From assembly GCA_030248135.1 (NCBI GenBank), contig JASANC010004932.1, forward strand, positions 119,869 through 183,868: DNA of 64,000 bases, written 5' to 3'. Numbering within the stretch: position 1 is the stretch's first letter; each line of letters begins with the position of its first letter. Source of the stretch: Theristus sp. LFF4_11 (lineage: Eukaryota > Nematoda > Chromadorea > Monhysterida > Xyalidae). Positions 10,425-23,900 of the stretch are shown here, one piece after another. The notes beneath the pieces were generated by a model. That model had not been told where the DNA came from. It saw nothing but the letters and a program-made list of their open reading frames with translations, and searched no databases. The position numbers and the translations under genes were made by a program.

Positions 10425-13400
10425 ATGGGTGAACCAGAAGAGGCTGCTGATGACGTTGCGGAGCGCGACGACGACGTCGGCGAACAAAGGAAAAGTGACG
10501 AGTTGGTGCTTGCGGATGTGATTCAGCTGCGTGCGGAGATCACAAGATTGACAAAAGAGCTGCATGAAGTCACCGAAGAACGTACGCAGGCAGCCCAGTA
10601 CGGATTACAGGTAATGGCGCGCGAAAGCAAATATTTTTTGACACTGTATTTTTCAGTTTGCTTGCATTTTCGCACATTGGTATTTGAATACTTCTTTCTT
10701 GGATGTGACGGTCATTTGGAAAGAAACTCTGGAAGTCGTTCAGGTGCTTGAAGAGAAATCAACGTTGGAGCAGCGCTTTCACGAGCTCGAACACAACCAC
10801 GACATTGTCAAACATGAGCTGGAGAGCACGCGGGAGGTATGCGAATGCACGGGTTGTGATGTTGGCACAGCTCGATCTATAATGCGTTGCTTCGCCTTCA
10901 AACTTGCATTGAATTTTTGAAACTGTCAACAAAATCTTCGTTTGCAACAGCTATCCCGATGAGCTTTTCAAGCTTTTTTTTACTGGCATTTGTGTGTGTG
11001 CGTTTATTAAACGTGGTATCGAGCACCGCGGGCGGCACGCCACGCGTCTACCTGACAAGCCGCAAACAGCGAACTTGTGGTGAATGTTGAACATCTTGCC
11101 CTCCCCCAAGCAGCAACGTGGTTCAACAATAAAAGACAACATAATAACCACGGGCGCAACAGCCAACAACAATTTTTTTTGGTTTCTGGCCCGTTTTCGG
11201 GTGCATTGAGTGGAGGTGGAGTTACAAATATAAACTTGCAATTAGTAAGTGATGCCGCATTTTTGTTGTGCTGATCGCAGACCCTGAGCAAGTACACGGC
11301 GCAGCGCAAGGCGACCACCGCCACTGACCAACGTCACGAGGACAGCCTTCTGGAGGAGAGCATGCGCCGTGAGGCTGAGCTCACCGAGCAGCTGACAACG
11401 CTCGAGACCGACTTTCGCACGTGCTCGCAGGTGGAAACGACTGAGAAAAAAGCGATTTGCATTTATGGGTCCCCTGCCCAACTGGTTCCAGAAACCCGAC
11501 GGTGCTAAATTACGGTGGCTTAGTATGGAAATAATCAGTTGTGATTATTGCTTATTTTATTCCTTCATTCGTGTATTTGTCTTGTTGCAAAACCAAAAGC
11601 TTCTCAAATAAGTTCAAGCATTAAGTTTGAAACGTGTAAGGGGTGCACGGAAAAGAATTCCTGCACGTTGAGTGTTTGCACGTAATTTCTAAACACTCGT
11701 TCATCACCATTCTTTCTATTGAAATGTTGAAATGATCTGCCAACAGCTACGACAAGGGGCTAGTCTTTCTGGAGCACCAGAGTGTGACATTTTGGTGGCT
11801 GCCGCTTGTATTCCCCGAAAAGCGGCGCGTCCGAAAGTTTCTTTTGTCGACGATACCATAACAAACATAGTGTAGGACTTTTTGCATTTTGTTTTAATGA
11901 TCCCGCTATTTTCGTGGCAACATTGTTTACCGCCATCGCAGGAGCGCGATCGCTTGAAAGCGGAGATCGACCGATTGAACTCGTTGCACTGCGACACGGC
12001 ACAGACGGCCGAGGAGTTGGACGCACAGAAACGCCACTTGCGGGAGGAGATCAAACAGCTGAAACTCAGGGAACGCCAGTTGATCAGCGACTACTCGGAG
12101 CTCGAGGAGGAAAACATATCACTGCAGAAACAGGTCGGGCATTTGCGGCAGTGCTTGCCATTGGGATTGGTGAAGCAAAAACATGCTGTTGGTAGACTCG
12201 CTCGAATAAATTAGATTCGGTGCATATCACATAGCTATGTTTTAACACAGCTACGTGTCACTAAATATTACTTCATGAATGCCGCTCAACTGTCTGAGAA
12301 GTACTGCCACTCTTACCCAGAAGGGTTTTGGAAATGAATTTGATAATTTCCTTCCCGGATTGATTTCAACAGTTCTCAGTTATAACAGTCAAAAACGGAC
12401 ACACCAGGTGGAGTGAAAAAACTCATCCAAAGTAAGCATTGCAGGTTTCAATGTTGCGGTCGAATCAAGTGGAGTACGAGTCGATGAAGTACGAAGTGAA
12501 ACGTTTGATTGACGATCTTGATGTGATGCAGTCGGGTGCGGAGGAGACGAACAAACTCAAAGGGCTCGCTGAGAAACAGGCACGTCGCAACGACGGAAAC
12601 GAAATGGTTTTTTGGTTTTGCAGTTTGATTTCCTCTCCAGGAATTTGTGAAAGGCGATGAAAGTGCAGGCACTCCAGCAGCCGTCGATATAGTGAAACTG
12701 CAAATCGTTGACAATCAGCTGATTGGTTGATTTTGAATTGGTTTCATTGATTGGTTCAGAAGCAGCCAATCGGCGCGTCAGATTCCAAGGCCGAAATGCA
12801 CCAACTGCACAGTTTCACGGTGCGTGCAGTGGTTCAGGTGTCCACCAGTAAATCTTGCCGCAACGGCAAATCGCTGAGCATATGACCGTGTGTTTAAAAG
12901 CATCTTACTAAAACTACCAAGAAAATGACGACAGGTGGAAGAGGCGCTGGTGGCACTGCAGCACGAGCGTGAACAGCGACTGGCACTAAAACGCGAGCTG
13001 GAGCAGCTGAAGAACGCCGATCACATGCACCAGCTGAACCAGATGTTCTCGTCGATGTTCGATGAGGCGACCGGCGAGCAGGAGGACGCAGCGCTGAAGC
13101 ACCTGGAGAAGGCGTTCACCGCAAACAAACGCGCCACCAGTGATCTGTTCACGGAGGTGCACGGCGACATGCAGGTGCCTCCGGGGGGGGGGGTCGTCTG
13201 ACGTGCTTTGGTGTCACGCACGAGTGCACAGTGGAAGAAGCTTGGGCCCGTGGTGGTCTGGTGTGTTCGACTTCAATTTGGTGTCAGACAGTGGAAGGAA
13301 CGACGGACTAAGCCAGCGTAATGAAGCTAAAGCTGAGCACGTCGCTGCAAACGGTGCTATATCGAGTTGTCTTACTCGCTGTGTTGAAAAACGGTCTTTG

Positions 13401-16400
13401 AACAGGCGAACAGTTTCGCTGAACAAACTCACCGATTTCTTTGTTCATCTCCTAGGAACAACTGAACCAATTGGAACGCGAGAAGGAGGAGCTCTCGACG
13501 CGCACACAGAAACTGACGGAGCAACTGAACGTCGCGAAGTCGCATTTAGCGCCGGAGCGACAAGACGAGATACTGGCGTTGCTCGCGGCGTTGCACTCGA
13601 TCGGCGGCGACGATGAACAACATTTGACGCCGGAACAGAAATACGCGACGGCCGTCAAGCAGCTGGCGGAGTTGCGTGCGCAGCAGAGTGCGGCGGCGGG
13701 CGTTGACGCGGCGCAGTTGGCGGCGTTGCGGGCGACCGTGGACGCGCACGCGAACGAGACGCTGCAGCTGCAGCACGATCTGCGCACGGTCGGGGGCGTT
13801 CAGTTGAATTGGGCTTGCTCGACTGGAAACTTTTTTTTGAGGCAACGAGCTGATCAATTACCGTCAAAGAGAGAGCTGATGACAGATATATTGCTCCACT
13901 GAGTACCATACTGATGTGATTTACTGTTCCTGGTTTCTCTTGCGCTGCGCATTTTTTTCGCCAATCTGTGAATGGTCTTTTCAAACGAAGAGCATCAATT
14001 ATCACCGATTCATTGAGTGGAACTGTGAATCATCAGCGATCCACTGATTGGCTGCTTTCTGCTTTTGAATTTTGTTCAATGGTGGTTTTTGATCTAATCA
14101 GCCGATCAGCGCGTCCGATTCTAATGCCAAAATGCATTTTGCGGTTGGTCACCTACCCATCGTCCCATACCAACTCCATTCTACAGTCAAGCCAATGAAG
14201 AAATTAAAAAAAAAACGTTTTTATCGTTTCAGATCAGCGGCATTGCGACCGAGAGTCAGACGGCGCTGGCGACGGTGCAGGACAGCGTGATTGGCATCAG
14301 CGAGTCGCTGGCACAGTTGTACCACCACGTGTGCATGGTGCAGGGCAAGACGCCCGATCGGTTGATGCTCGATCATATGCGATCGATCAGGGACAAACTC
14401 AAGGATGAACAGCTGCCGATGCGCGAATCTGAGCTGCCCGAGTCCGGTCGGTGGCAGCGAGAGCGGCGAATTGATGTTAAAAGATAGACAGTAAAATCTC
14501 ACGAGATCAGAGAAAGACCACTTTCTTTAAGCTAATTATGGCAGAAAAAATGGACTTTTAGACTTTTGAATGATTCGTCGACGCTTTCTTCACTCAGAAT
14601 ACAAAACTGTTTTGAATACAAATGTTTTTGGTCGGTGGTGTCTGTCGCACTGGCGATGAAACCAGGGGGTTTCGTGTTAGAGAGCGAACTGTAATTTTAT
14701 ATCTTCTTCACGAGAGATCTCGGCTTTTTTTTGATCTAAGGTCACGTCTGGTGACCTCTTATCTTCAGACCCACAACTTTTCTTCGTTTCCATTTCCCGT
14801 TTGCACGCGATTCCCCCGTTGCAGGCACGGACACGGACGGCGGCCGCTCGCCGCGAATCGTGATCGCGTCGCCGCATGAACGCCTGCGAATGTCGGAGCG
14901 TTTCATCAAGCAGATCCGCGACAAGATGACCTCCGAGTTTCGCAATCACCTCGAGCTACCCGCCAACGAGCAAGCGCACGCGACCGTTGCGGACGAGAAC
15001 AGCGCGAACAGCAGCGGCTACAACAGCAGCACCGGCACGCAGCACGAGCGGCCGCTGTTTCACGTTGTCAATACTGGTACAGGCGTGGGGGAATGGGAGC
15101 GCTGTGTTTGTGCGACTTGCTTTGCTCTCAGTCTCGGTAGTTTGTGTTCGAATGGAGATATTGGATATGCAGTTGGTCGGACTATATTTGACACCACCGT
15201 TATTATTGCTGACATCTCGAACATCTCATGAGAAGATTGGCGTTCAGTTTTTTACCTATTTCCCATCTTTCCCAACAATTCTTGTTTTGATGGCCACGGA
15301 GGTAGGTTGAATCAAGATCATGTGGGACACAATTCAAACCCCCGTGGTCCGCCACTACTTCCATCAAGTTTTTTTCGAAACATTTCAGTGAGCGACCAAG
15401 TGAAGTTCCTGAAGCGCGCGGTCGAGTCGGCGTTGGAGCACCAGAAGTCGCTAGCAAACGACAACAACGACGGCGGCGGCGGTGGTGCGTTCGGCGACGA
15501 GCGGACGCTGCAGTCGTTGCAGAGCGACATCGACGATCTACAGCAGCACAACATCAAACTGAAGTCACTGTTGTCGACGAAACGCGAGCAGATCGCCACG
15601 TTGCGCACGGTGCTCAAGTCGAACAAACTGACGGCCGAGACGGCACTCGGCAGTCTGAAGCAGAAGTACGAGTCGGAGAAGCTGGTGCACGCTGAGACGA
15701 CCAATCGACTGCGGCACGAGCTGAAGCAGTTCAAGGAGGACGCGGCGACGTTCGCCTCGTTGCGCGCCATGTTCACGGCGAAGACGGAGGAATACCAGGC
15801 GCAGGTCGAGGAGTTGCAGGTAAACGCGCTTGGTGCTGCTGGCAGTAAGGCACAAAAGCAGACCCGCTGGCTGTGCACACACTGCACGTGTATACTCGGT
15901 GCAATTTGACCCGGTGATTTGATGGAGGTCAGCAACCTACGACCTATGCCAAGCCTTCTTATAATGGCACAATAGCGGGTCTGTCTTCCAAAGTTGGAAG
16001 TTTGGAAAGTTGCGTGGTGGTGGATAATTGGTTTATGATACTTCCAAATTGTGATCAGAATTTATGGTTGGTCGTTCATGGTAGAAAACTGGCTCTTCCT
16101 AACTCAAATTATGAATTTAACGACATTTCAATATTCACGGCCGTATTTCACCGAACGATCAGAATTTTGCTACCTCTGCAGCGATAGCAATTACTCCTGA
16201 ATGTGCAGTGACACTTGGTGTCGTAGCAAAGCATTTTTGCGTTTCTCGTTCAAAGACTGGCCTGAGACGTGGCCGCTCAGTGCTCCGTGTAGTCGGTCAG
16301 ATTGCACGCGCGTGGACTGAGAAACTTGCACCAAACATCTGGAGTAACTATGGACCCATCGGCTGAATTGGCAAGAGACACTTGGTTTCGTTTTACTGAA

Positions 16401-16996
16401 CCCCCTGCGCACACCTTTGTTGTCACTGATGATCACGTGCTTGCTTGGTTTGCAATTCAGATCGTTTCATTTGTTTATTTCTGTTGCAAACCTTCTCCAA
16501 CCGGTTCGGTGCTGCTGCCGCCTGCAGCCAATTCGTATTCCCAAAAAAACTCAGCGACCATTTCGACCAAAAAACGTCGTTCCTTTCCAATGTCGTTCCA
16601 ACATGCACGTCGTTGCAGAATCAACTGACGTCGGCCGAAGACGAGAAGCGCACGTTGAACTCGTTGCTGCGCATGGCGATCCAGCAGAAGTTGACGCTGA
16701 CGCAGCGCCTCGAGGAAGTGGAGATGGACAGGGAACGCCAGAACTTCACGCGGCGCACGGCTGGCGGCGGTGGAGGCGGTGGGGGCAATCGGAATCGCCA
16801 ACAACAACAGCAGCAGCACCAGCAGCACCAGCACCAGCAGACTGCGATGACTCAGCAGCAGTTGCACAACGCCACTGCGCCCGCTGCGCCGCCGCCGCAG
16901 CCGTTCTTCGCGGCGCCACGAGCCGTCCGCTATCCGGTGCCGCCGAGCAGAATGGCGTTCAACAACAGCGCTGCCGCCATGAAACGAGATTACTGA
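10425..16996 (+). CDS. Bicaudal D dynein/dynactin cargo adaptor
   Basis: Coiled-coil adaptor that links dynein-dynactin to Rab6 vesicles and other cargo. Eleven exons: 10425-10610, 10744-10836, 11281-11430, 11942-12133, 12445-12579, 12935-13174, 13456-13788, 14233-14446, 14825-15076, 15389-15819, 16619-16996; total 867 aa (human BICD2 is about 824). Recognised segments: CC1 box AAQYG at 56-60, which binds the dynein light intermediate chain; the block [16 protein letters not shown]; and the conserved C-terminal cargo domain with [13 protein letters not shown] and [18 protein letters not shown] (about 722-766). A Gly run, then a Gln/His-rich low-complexity tail (about 790-820), follow the cargo domain. 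The intron after exon 5 begins CAG|GCACGT, a GC-AG border required by phase. Exon 1 starts at an ATG in good context (AAAATGG). An inverted-repeat element begins 12 bases after the stop. Confidence 0.95.
12708..12800. mobile_element. Degenerate copy of the CCAAT-end hairpin family
   Basis: Contains CAGCTGATTGGTTG and, inverted downstream, AGCCAATCGGCGCG. It lies in BicD intron 5 and matches the ends of the intact copies at 17009-17141 and 40076-40188. No coding capacity. Confidence 0.5.
14035..14192. mobile_element. Degenerate copy of the CCAAT-end hairpin family
   Basis: In BicD intron 7. CCACTGATTGGCTGC and CAGCCGATCAGCGCG form the remnant arms, and the right flank AACTCCATTCTACAGTC matches the AACTCC outer end of the intact copies. 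Non-coding. Confidence 0.5.
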
Positions 16997-17008
16997 CAGC
17001 GTTCCAAC

Positions 17009-17141
17009 AACTCCATAACATATCCAACTAGCTGATTGGTTGGTGGCCACGTGATGCATGCATTCTGTGCCGCAATTCTCAGTAATTCCTGCACAGAATG
17101 CATGAATCAACCAATCAGCAAGTTGGATATGTTATGGAGTT
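17009..17141. mobile_element. MITE-like palindrome, CCAAT-end hairpin family
   Basis: 133 bp with nearly perfect 34-bp inverted arms: the left arm begins AACTCCATAACATATCC and runs through AGCTGATTGGTTG, and the right arm is its reverse complement ending GATATGTTATGGAGTT. The arms enclose a second palindrome around GCATGCATTCTGTGC / GCACAGAATGCATG. It starts 12 bases past the BicD stop codon, so it is probably transcribed as a hairpin in the BicD 3' UTR. No open frame. Confidence 0.8.
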
Positions 17142-17189
17142 AGACTGTATTGATTGTCAATGTTGTCGTGGTTTTGTCATCCTGCAACT

Positions 17190-17375
17190 TGGATGTTGAT
17201 ATGAAATTGTGGTTTCATGCTTGGCGCGCGGCATTTCATAAGCGCCACAGTGACCCTGTCGTCGTATCTCAGGCAAGAGCGTAATTTTAGCGATTTTCAA
17301 TTGACGCGTCAAGCATGAAACTGAGCTTCTGTCCATCTGTGCGCGCCGCCCATTGAGTCGCAGAAGTGGAAAAGT
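17190..17375. mobile_element. Copy of the second inverted-repeat family (GCGACTCAATG end)
   Basis: Carries two inverted GTTTCATGC / GCATGAAAC units and ends, on the plus strand, in CATTGAGTCGCAGAA. The same layout occurs at 54920-55105 and, in part, near 36935, 53157, 55853 and 57535. Non-coding and MITE-like. Confidence 0.6.
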
Positions 17376-20300
17376 GGTCAATTTTGAAATCGGTCAATCA
17401 AACCGCGCAAAATTCTGTAGTCAAAGCTAGTGGGCTAGGTTGGATTTGCTTGATAAAACTCTTGTGATTCTATGGAGATACACTGCAGCTCATTTTTGTT
17501 TTTTTTATTTCGTTTTCCTGTTGTTTTTTATAACACTGTTTGCCGTGCGATTCGCATTATCCAGAAAGTTTTGGGGTGTACTCATCATGTCAAGTTGCAT
17601 CTGCTTGAACTTTGATTTTTGTGCAATCTTGGTTGTTTAAAAGTAATTTATTACTCCTTTTCCACATTTTCTGTTTCTTTTTTTACTGTTTGTTATTCTG
17701 TTTTTTTTGCTTATCTGTCAGTTTGTTTTGTCAAATTGACTCGACTCGGCTCTTCGATTTCCAAACTGATTCTTCCAATCTGACGTGCTATATATAAACG
17801 AAAATTACCGACATTTTTTGTTATTCTCTTCTTACTTGCTATATCTTTCTATTTTCATGTGTTCAATGATGCTGTGTAAGTGCCCTTATAAAATTGAGGA
17901 CACCACAATTGTGACGTATGATGCATGTTCATTTGTGAATCACTGTTAAACCGCAGTTCAAGGCCTGCTTTCAGGTCATTTGGAATGGATCAACAAGTGG
18001 GTCACCTGATTGTCAAGTGGGGATGTGTGTGTTTTTCATGACACCCTTTATAAAATCATTCCAAATGACCTGCAACAAGGTCTGGAACGGGGCTTACTTT
18101 GCACACCGTTGCACAAAGCGCCTTATCCCGAGCTCTCTGCACAAACCTTCATAGCAATAGTGACATTTGTTACACCCGTTTTTGTGCACCAAATTTCGGT
18201 ACAGTCAGTTTAAAAAATGCAAATCATCGTGCAGGTTTTCATGCCAGTTGGTCAGAAATTTTATGCATTCAGATTGTTTCGAGTGCCTCTAACGTAGAGA
18301 AAAATGCTTATTATTCCCAGAGAACTATACACATGGTAATTGATTTTGTGGATCTTGAGTTATAGTGGGCAGCTCGTGTCTGTTGTCGTGTGCCAAGTTG
18401 AACTGAATTTTACAGTTTGGTCAAAAATCATATGTTTGTAGCAGTACTATTGGTTGTGTTTGTGCTTAGTCGTGGACACCGACGTTGGACACCGACGTTG
18501 AAGAAGATGAATTCCAGTTTTGTTTTTCAATTAGCCGCTTTTATCATTGCAAATGACCGTTTTTTGTTATTTTATAAATAAAACGCAGTCACCGGCGCAA
18601 TCAAACAATGGCTGCGACTTTGTTGGCTTGGCCTCTTGCAGGTTCAGCTGAAGAAGTCAATTTTGAAAGCCAGTTTGTTCGAAATGTGTAATGTTCCAAA
18701 ACACAACCCGCTCATCTTTTTCAACAACGTGACGTTTGCGTGTATGTTGTTGCTGTGCGATATGTTTTCAGTCATGTTCAGCACTGTTGACAGAAAAATT
18801 GTGATTTTTTTATTTTTCCCGTTTTTTGCAAAGATATGCTGTGCTTTTTTATCATCTTTGAAAGCTGCATTTTGAACTGCTTGCTTGACGACATTTTTTG
18901 TTACATGCGGTTTTTTTCTATTGATGGTGTTTGAAACGTTCTGTTTTTCTTTCAAATCATGATTCTCCATGATGAGTTTGTTTGAATGCAACTTCGTTCA
19001 CCAAGTCGCGTGAACCTGTAAAAAAACTATGCTGAATAAAGTCTAAAGAAAGCGTTTTATTTTGCTGATTTTATGCCGTTGCATTCCGCTTGATGTCGCT
19101 TGATTTCAATGGCACTGTCTCGACAGCTGCTTACGGCTCAGTTTTATTGGAATCTTTGCACTCGGCGGGCTACTGAACACTCAGATGATGTCGGTTTTCC
19201 AATTCAGAGACCTCGATTGCGTGAAGGAGATTGATTTTGACCAGATGAAATGTTTAGTCAGGTACTAAATGAAACGACCAGATTAAAGAACGCAGCTGAT
19301 GAAGTTTTTGAAAACTGTTCAAGAAGCACCGCAATTTGGGTATGGTGCTAGGTCGTTTATTTGAGATTAGTAAGCATTTTTCTGATGATTCGAATTTTAC
19401 GAAATTATTTTTGAAGACGAGCCATTGCTTGCGAAGAGCACCATTGTGTTTCATGTTTTGTTTTGTAGTCAACAGTTGATTCCAATGTTTACGGCTAGCA
19501 GATTTTTTTAGCAGGCTGCAGCAACTTGTAGAATAGTATGTGCATGTTTCATGCACATTCTCTTTCCTGCCAACGCCAACCCATTTATTTTCCACCCGGG
19601 TTAGAATCTGTGTGCCGCTTTGAAGTTCGCAAGGATGAAAAATTGTTCTCTGCATCATGCGGAAAATTTCGTGTTATGTTCTATGCCATGCTGCGCATTT
19701 TATTGTGGGCAATGTTTCTGTTATCTAAAAATTTGTGAAGAGCACGTACCGCTGCGATGGGACATGCATTTGCTGCGTGTTCACACCACGAGACCAGTGT
19801 AAACATCATGACGTTGCTTTCATCACAAGTTTACGCCAACAAAATTCAGTTGCTGTTGTGCTAAACCTGAACGGTATTTTCCATTGGCTCCGCTCACCCC
19901 AACAGCATTGTGTCAGTGCTTGTCTGTGTTGGCACACCACACACCGCATAGTTGTCTACATCGTGCTGAAGTTTTCAAAAACTTTCGTATCACCAACGTT
20001 TTTCAGTTTTACGATGCAGTGTGAACTTTACACTTTCTTATCGCGCTCAGTTTTTTCTCGTTTTTCATCTTGTTGGACTTGCTGTATTTTTTCTCCTTCC
20101 AGCTGTCTTATCAGAGATTGGTTTTACGAGGATTTGCTTTCTTTTTTATCATGACGCACGTGTGTAAACAGTAAACACTCGAATTACAAAGAACAACGAA
20201 AACACACTTGACTCTCGATTTTGAACCCTTTTTTATGGCAGTCGTCCCGTACTGTTCTTCCTTGTGTAATCTTTTGTTCTTCGGCAGTGAAAGCTGCACA

Positions 20301-20995
20301 GGAAGTGCAAATCAAAAACTGTGACAGTGTGTGTGTTTATCTTGCTTTTTGGTGACCGCTGGTTGAGTAAGCGGGCAGTTTTGTGTTTGACAAAATGCTG
20401 AAAAGTCAAGTGTTGGTAAACAGTGAGACTTTGTAATGTACATCGTGGTCGGTTTGACTTAATAACTGCGTTGTTGTACTTGGTATGTTCCGTTTGAAAC
20501 TAGAACGTTTCGTTGCGTCAGTAACACGCACGGCCACAATGCGGGTCATTCATTTTGCATACACACGGGCACACACCGTGCGTCTGTCTGTGCATTGGCA
20601 CTTGAAAATGATGAATGTGATGCTTCTTCGCACTCGCCGTTTCGTTGCCAACAGCATGGCCTTGTTTTGCTCGTTTCTCAGTGTTTTTACAGTGTTTTTT
20701 TCTGCTGTAAAACATCTTTTTCTTGCCTTTCGAAGAGATGCCGGCGATCCCGGTTACCATTGCATTGAATTTCATTGCAAAGATTAGGATACCATCCTGA
20801 TCACGCTTTTCCATGATCACCCAAAGTTTTTTCGTGATGTGTTGGTCGCTTTGCGATCAAACGAGGACCAAGACACCTGAACTTCATTGAAACTTGTCTC
20901 AGGAAAAAAACTTGTTATTACCAACAGAACGTTAACCCAAAAATCGAAGCTTTTGTGCAGTTTTAGAATCAAAAAACTGACTAACCCAAAATATA
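17376..20995. other. Long AT-rich intergenic region between BicD and CPT1
   Basis: No gene supported. AATAAA signals near 18577 and 19034 may end BicD transcripts. A short direct repeat of GGACACCGACGTT lies at 18474-18502. Open frames at 18636-18875 (+), 19254-19658 (-) and 19735-20154 (+) lack recognisable domains or convincing splice partners. The final 100 bases form the likely CPT1 5' UTR. Confidence 0.4.
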
Positions 20996-23900
20996 ATGGG
21001 CGGCACAAATTTCCATATCGATGTGGATACGAGAGCGGAGTTTGTGGTCGCTCGCTACTATCAGCGGACTGTTGGCAGGGCAAATGTGAGTTTCCTTATT
21101 GTCTTTCCGGTGCGTAGATTTTTTAAAATATTTTTTCCGGTTTTTTGCTTTGTCCGTGAAAAGTTCATGATGTTGTTCCAGAGACTAATCTACAATGCGA
21201 TTTTCCCGCTGACACTGCCGTCGCTGTTGTACAGCATTCTTGCGATGGCGCTGCTGCACACGAGCGGCGTCCAGCCGGTGGTCACCATGGTCGCCTCTGT
21301 CGAGCCATTGCTCTCGTTCTTGGCCGTCTTTCGGTGAGCTACCGTCAATACCAGACAGACATTACCGAATTTTGTTTTTCCAAATTTCAATCAGTTGGTT
21401 CTCTGCTCAAACTGAATCGCCCATTACCCAGTCAATTTGTTGTTGTTGTTGCTTAATTGCCGTGTCGAGTGAATTTAGCGCCAGCCAGGCTTTACGGAAG
21501 CGTGACAAACTTTAGAACGCCAATGCTCGTGTGGTTTACAACAGTGCCCATGGGCAGTATGCCAGTATTGTCTGATGACGTCGTTCAACCTAATCCGCCC
21601 AACCCCTGGTTTGCTCATTGCAACGCAGTGCGTTCGTTCGCCTGTTGCAGCCTGCAGCAGCTGTGTGGTGTGCTTGCGATCGTCGTGTGCGCCAGCGTGC
21701 TTTGGCTCACCGCAGTGTTCCTCGTCCGTCGCTGCATCACCCTGATGCTGATGTACAAGGGCTACCTGCACGAGACGCCCGGCAAAGTGTCGCTGCCGAC
21801 CAAGGCCTTCATGGTCGGTTCGGTCTCGGTGCTTTGCATTTTGATAAGTTTTGAAATTCAGAAACTGAAGATGGACTGACCGATCACTATCAACATGACC
21901 AATCGCTAACTAGTATTATTTTCTCTGATACGGACCTTGATTTCTGTATGACTCCAGGGTGCCGTGCACGTTCTGTGGAAGTTTCGTCCGCGGTATTTCT
22001 CGTTCCAAGACCTGCTGCCCGCACGACCACTGCCCGCCGTGAAAGACACGGTCGATAAGGTCAGCTCTGAACGGCACTTTTTAATGTCAGTTCTCCGTTT
22101 TATATTTTTTGTGAGGCTGCGTTCTTATAATAATAGTTTTGAATTTAAAATAAGTACGGTTTGTTGGCTTGGCGGTATCACTACTGTTTCGATGAGAATA
22201 ACGAATTGTCATAGTGCTTGCAGTATCTTGCCTCAATGAAGCCACTGCTCTCAGAAGAAGAATTCAAACACACGAGCGAGTTAGCGGACGCCTTTCTCCG
22301 TGGCCCGGCCGTGCGTTTTCAGCGTAAACTGCAGTTGAAATGGTGGATGTCGCCAAACTATGTGCGTTTTTCTATACTGGTTTGCAAGGAAAAAATTTCA
22401 TAAAACCGATTTCATCAGGGTTTCAGGTGAGCGACTGGTGGAAAGAGTTTGCGTATTTGCGCGACGACCAATCTCTGATAGCGTCCGGTGTTTGTGGACT
22501 GGTCAGTTTGCTCAACAAGTCTTTTATTTGAACATTATGGTGCCAGAAAAAGTTAAAAGTAACATAGGCTCCAACGATTTGCTCGTGCCGAAGACATACT
22601 AATACAGACAGCAAGACATCATCGCATGACCACCGTTTGCAGGACACCATCTTCCACAAGTTCACGCACATCCAGGCGGCACGTGCGGCCACGCTGACTC
22701 TGTGCAAACATCAGTTCGGTCAGGACATTTGCGTCAGAGAAAAACTGAAATCGGTTCGACATTTTAGATCATTTCGTTTTGGTATACGAGTAAGAACCTG
22801 CCTTGACAGTCGTGTCGGTAATTGCAGGTTTCGTTGGGTGGCATTCCACTATGCCAGCAACAATACCGCGACATCTTCAAAACATTGCGGGTGCCCGGCG
22901 AAAACGGAGGTAAATGGAGACTAGAGTGGCAAGTCGCGAACGTTTGTTCTGCTGAGTAGGTAACAAACTCCATCCATTCCCAGATCGCATGTGTCACACG
23001 GACCGCAACGCACGTCACATCGCGGTGTACCACGGTGGATGCTGGTACAAGGTGGCACTCTATCACGCAAAACGCATCGTTAGACCCGCCGAATTAGAGC
23101 GGTCTGCTTGAGTGTTTTTTGACAGAATCGTTTTTGTACGTTTTTCAGTTGTACGACAATAGATCACGTGACAAAAATGCAGTTTGTTTTTCTTTGCAAA
23201 GCCGAGCGAGAAGGAGTTACTCATTGAGGAATATCGTTGTTAAGTGCGACAGTGTGACACAGCAGTTCAACCCCGCAGAGCACTGCAGTCGATCATTGAC
23301 GCTCGTGGACAGCCGTGTCCGGGCGAGACGCACCTGGCAGCGTTGACGGCCGGCCACCGCAAACATTGGGCACGCGCGAGGGCGACGTTCTTCAGCGACG
23401 GCGTCAATGCTCAGAGTTTGCAGACGATTGAGAACGCGCTGGAGGTGGTGTTCTTGGACGACCATGCGTACGATTATGATCCGGTTCGAATGATTTTTTG
23501 TTATTGGTTGTGTAGTTTTTTTCGAGTTTGCGCCTCTTCACCGGTTCAGCAAATGCAAAGAATCCGTTTTTTAGGAAGACCCGTCAAAAATGGATCTGTG
23601 GTATCGCAAGGCGTTGTCTGTTGACGGCTTCAAATGTTGGATGGATCGACCAAACTGTTTGTCGTTCGCAACAAACGGCCGAGTCAGATGATTATCCTTT
23701 GTTGTTTTGTTCTTTATTTGGCCATGTTATTTTTTATTCAATCGAATCAAGATTCACTTGGTCACGTGTCTTCAATTTCAGTATCACACGAATGGCGAGC
23801 ATTCCGCGTGAGTTTGTGATTTTTTTGTTGAATTATAAACATTTTAATTATTGGAAGGTCAGTTACGTTTTATGGCAAATCATCACGATAAGCCGAAATC

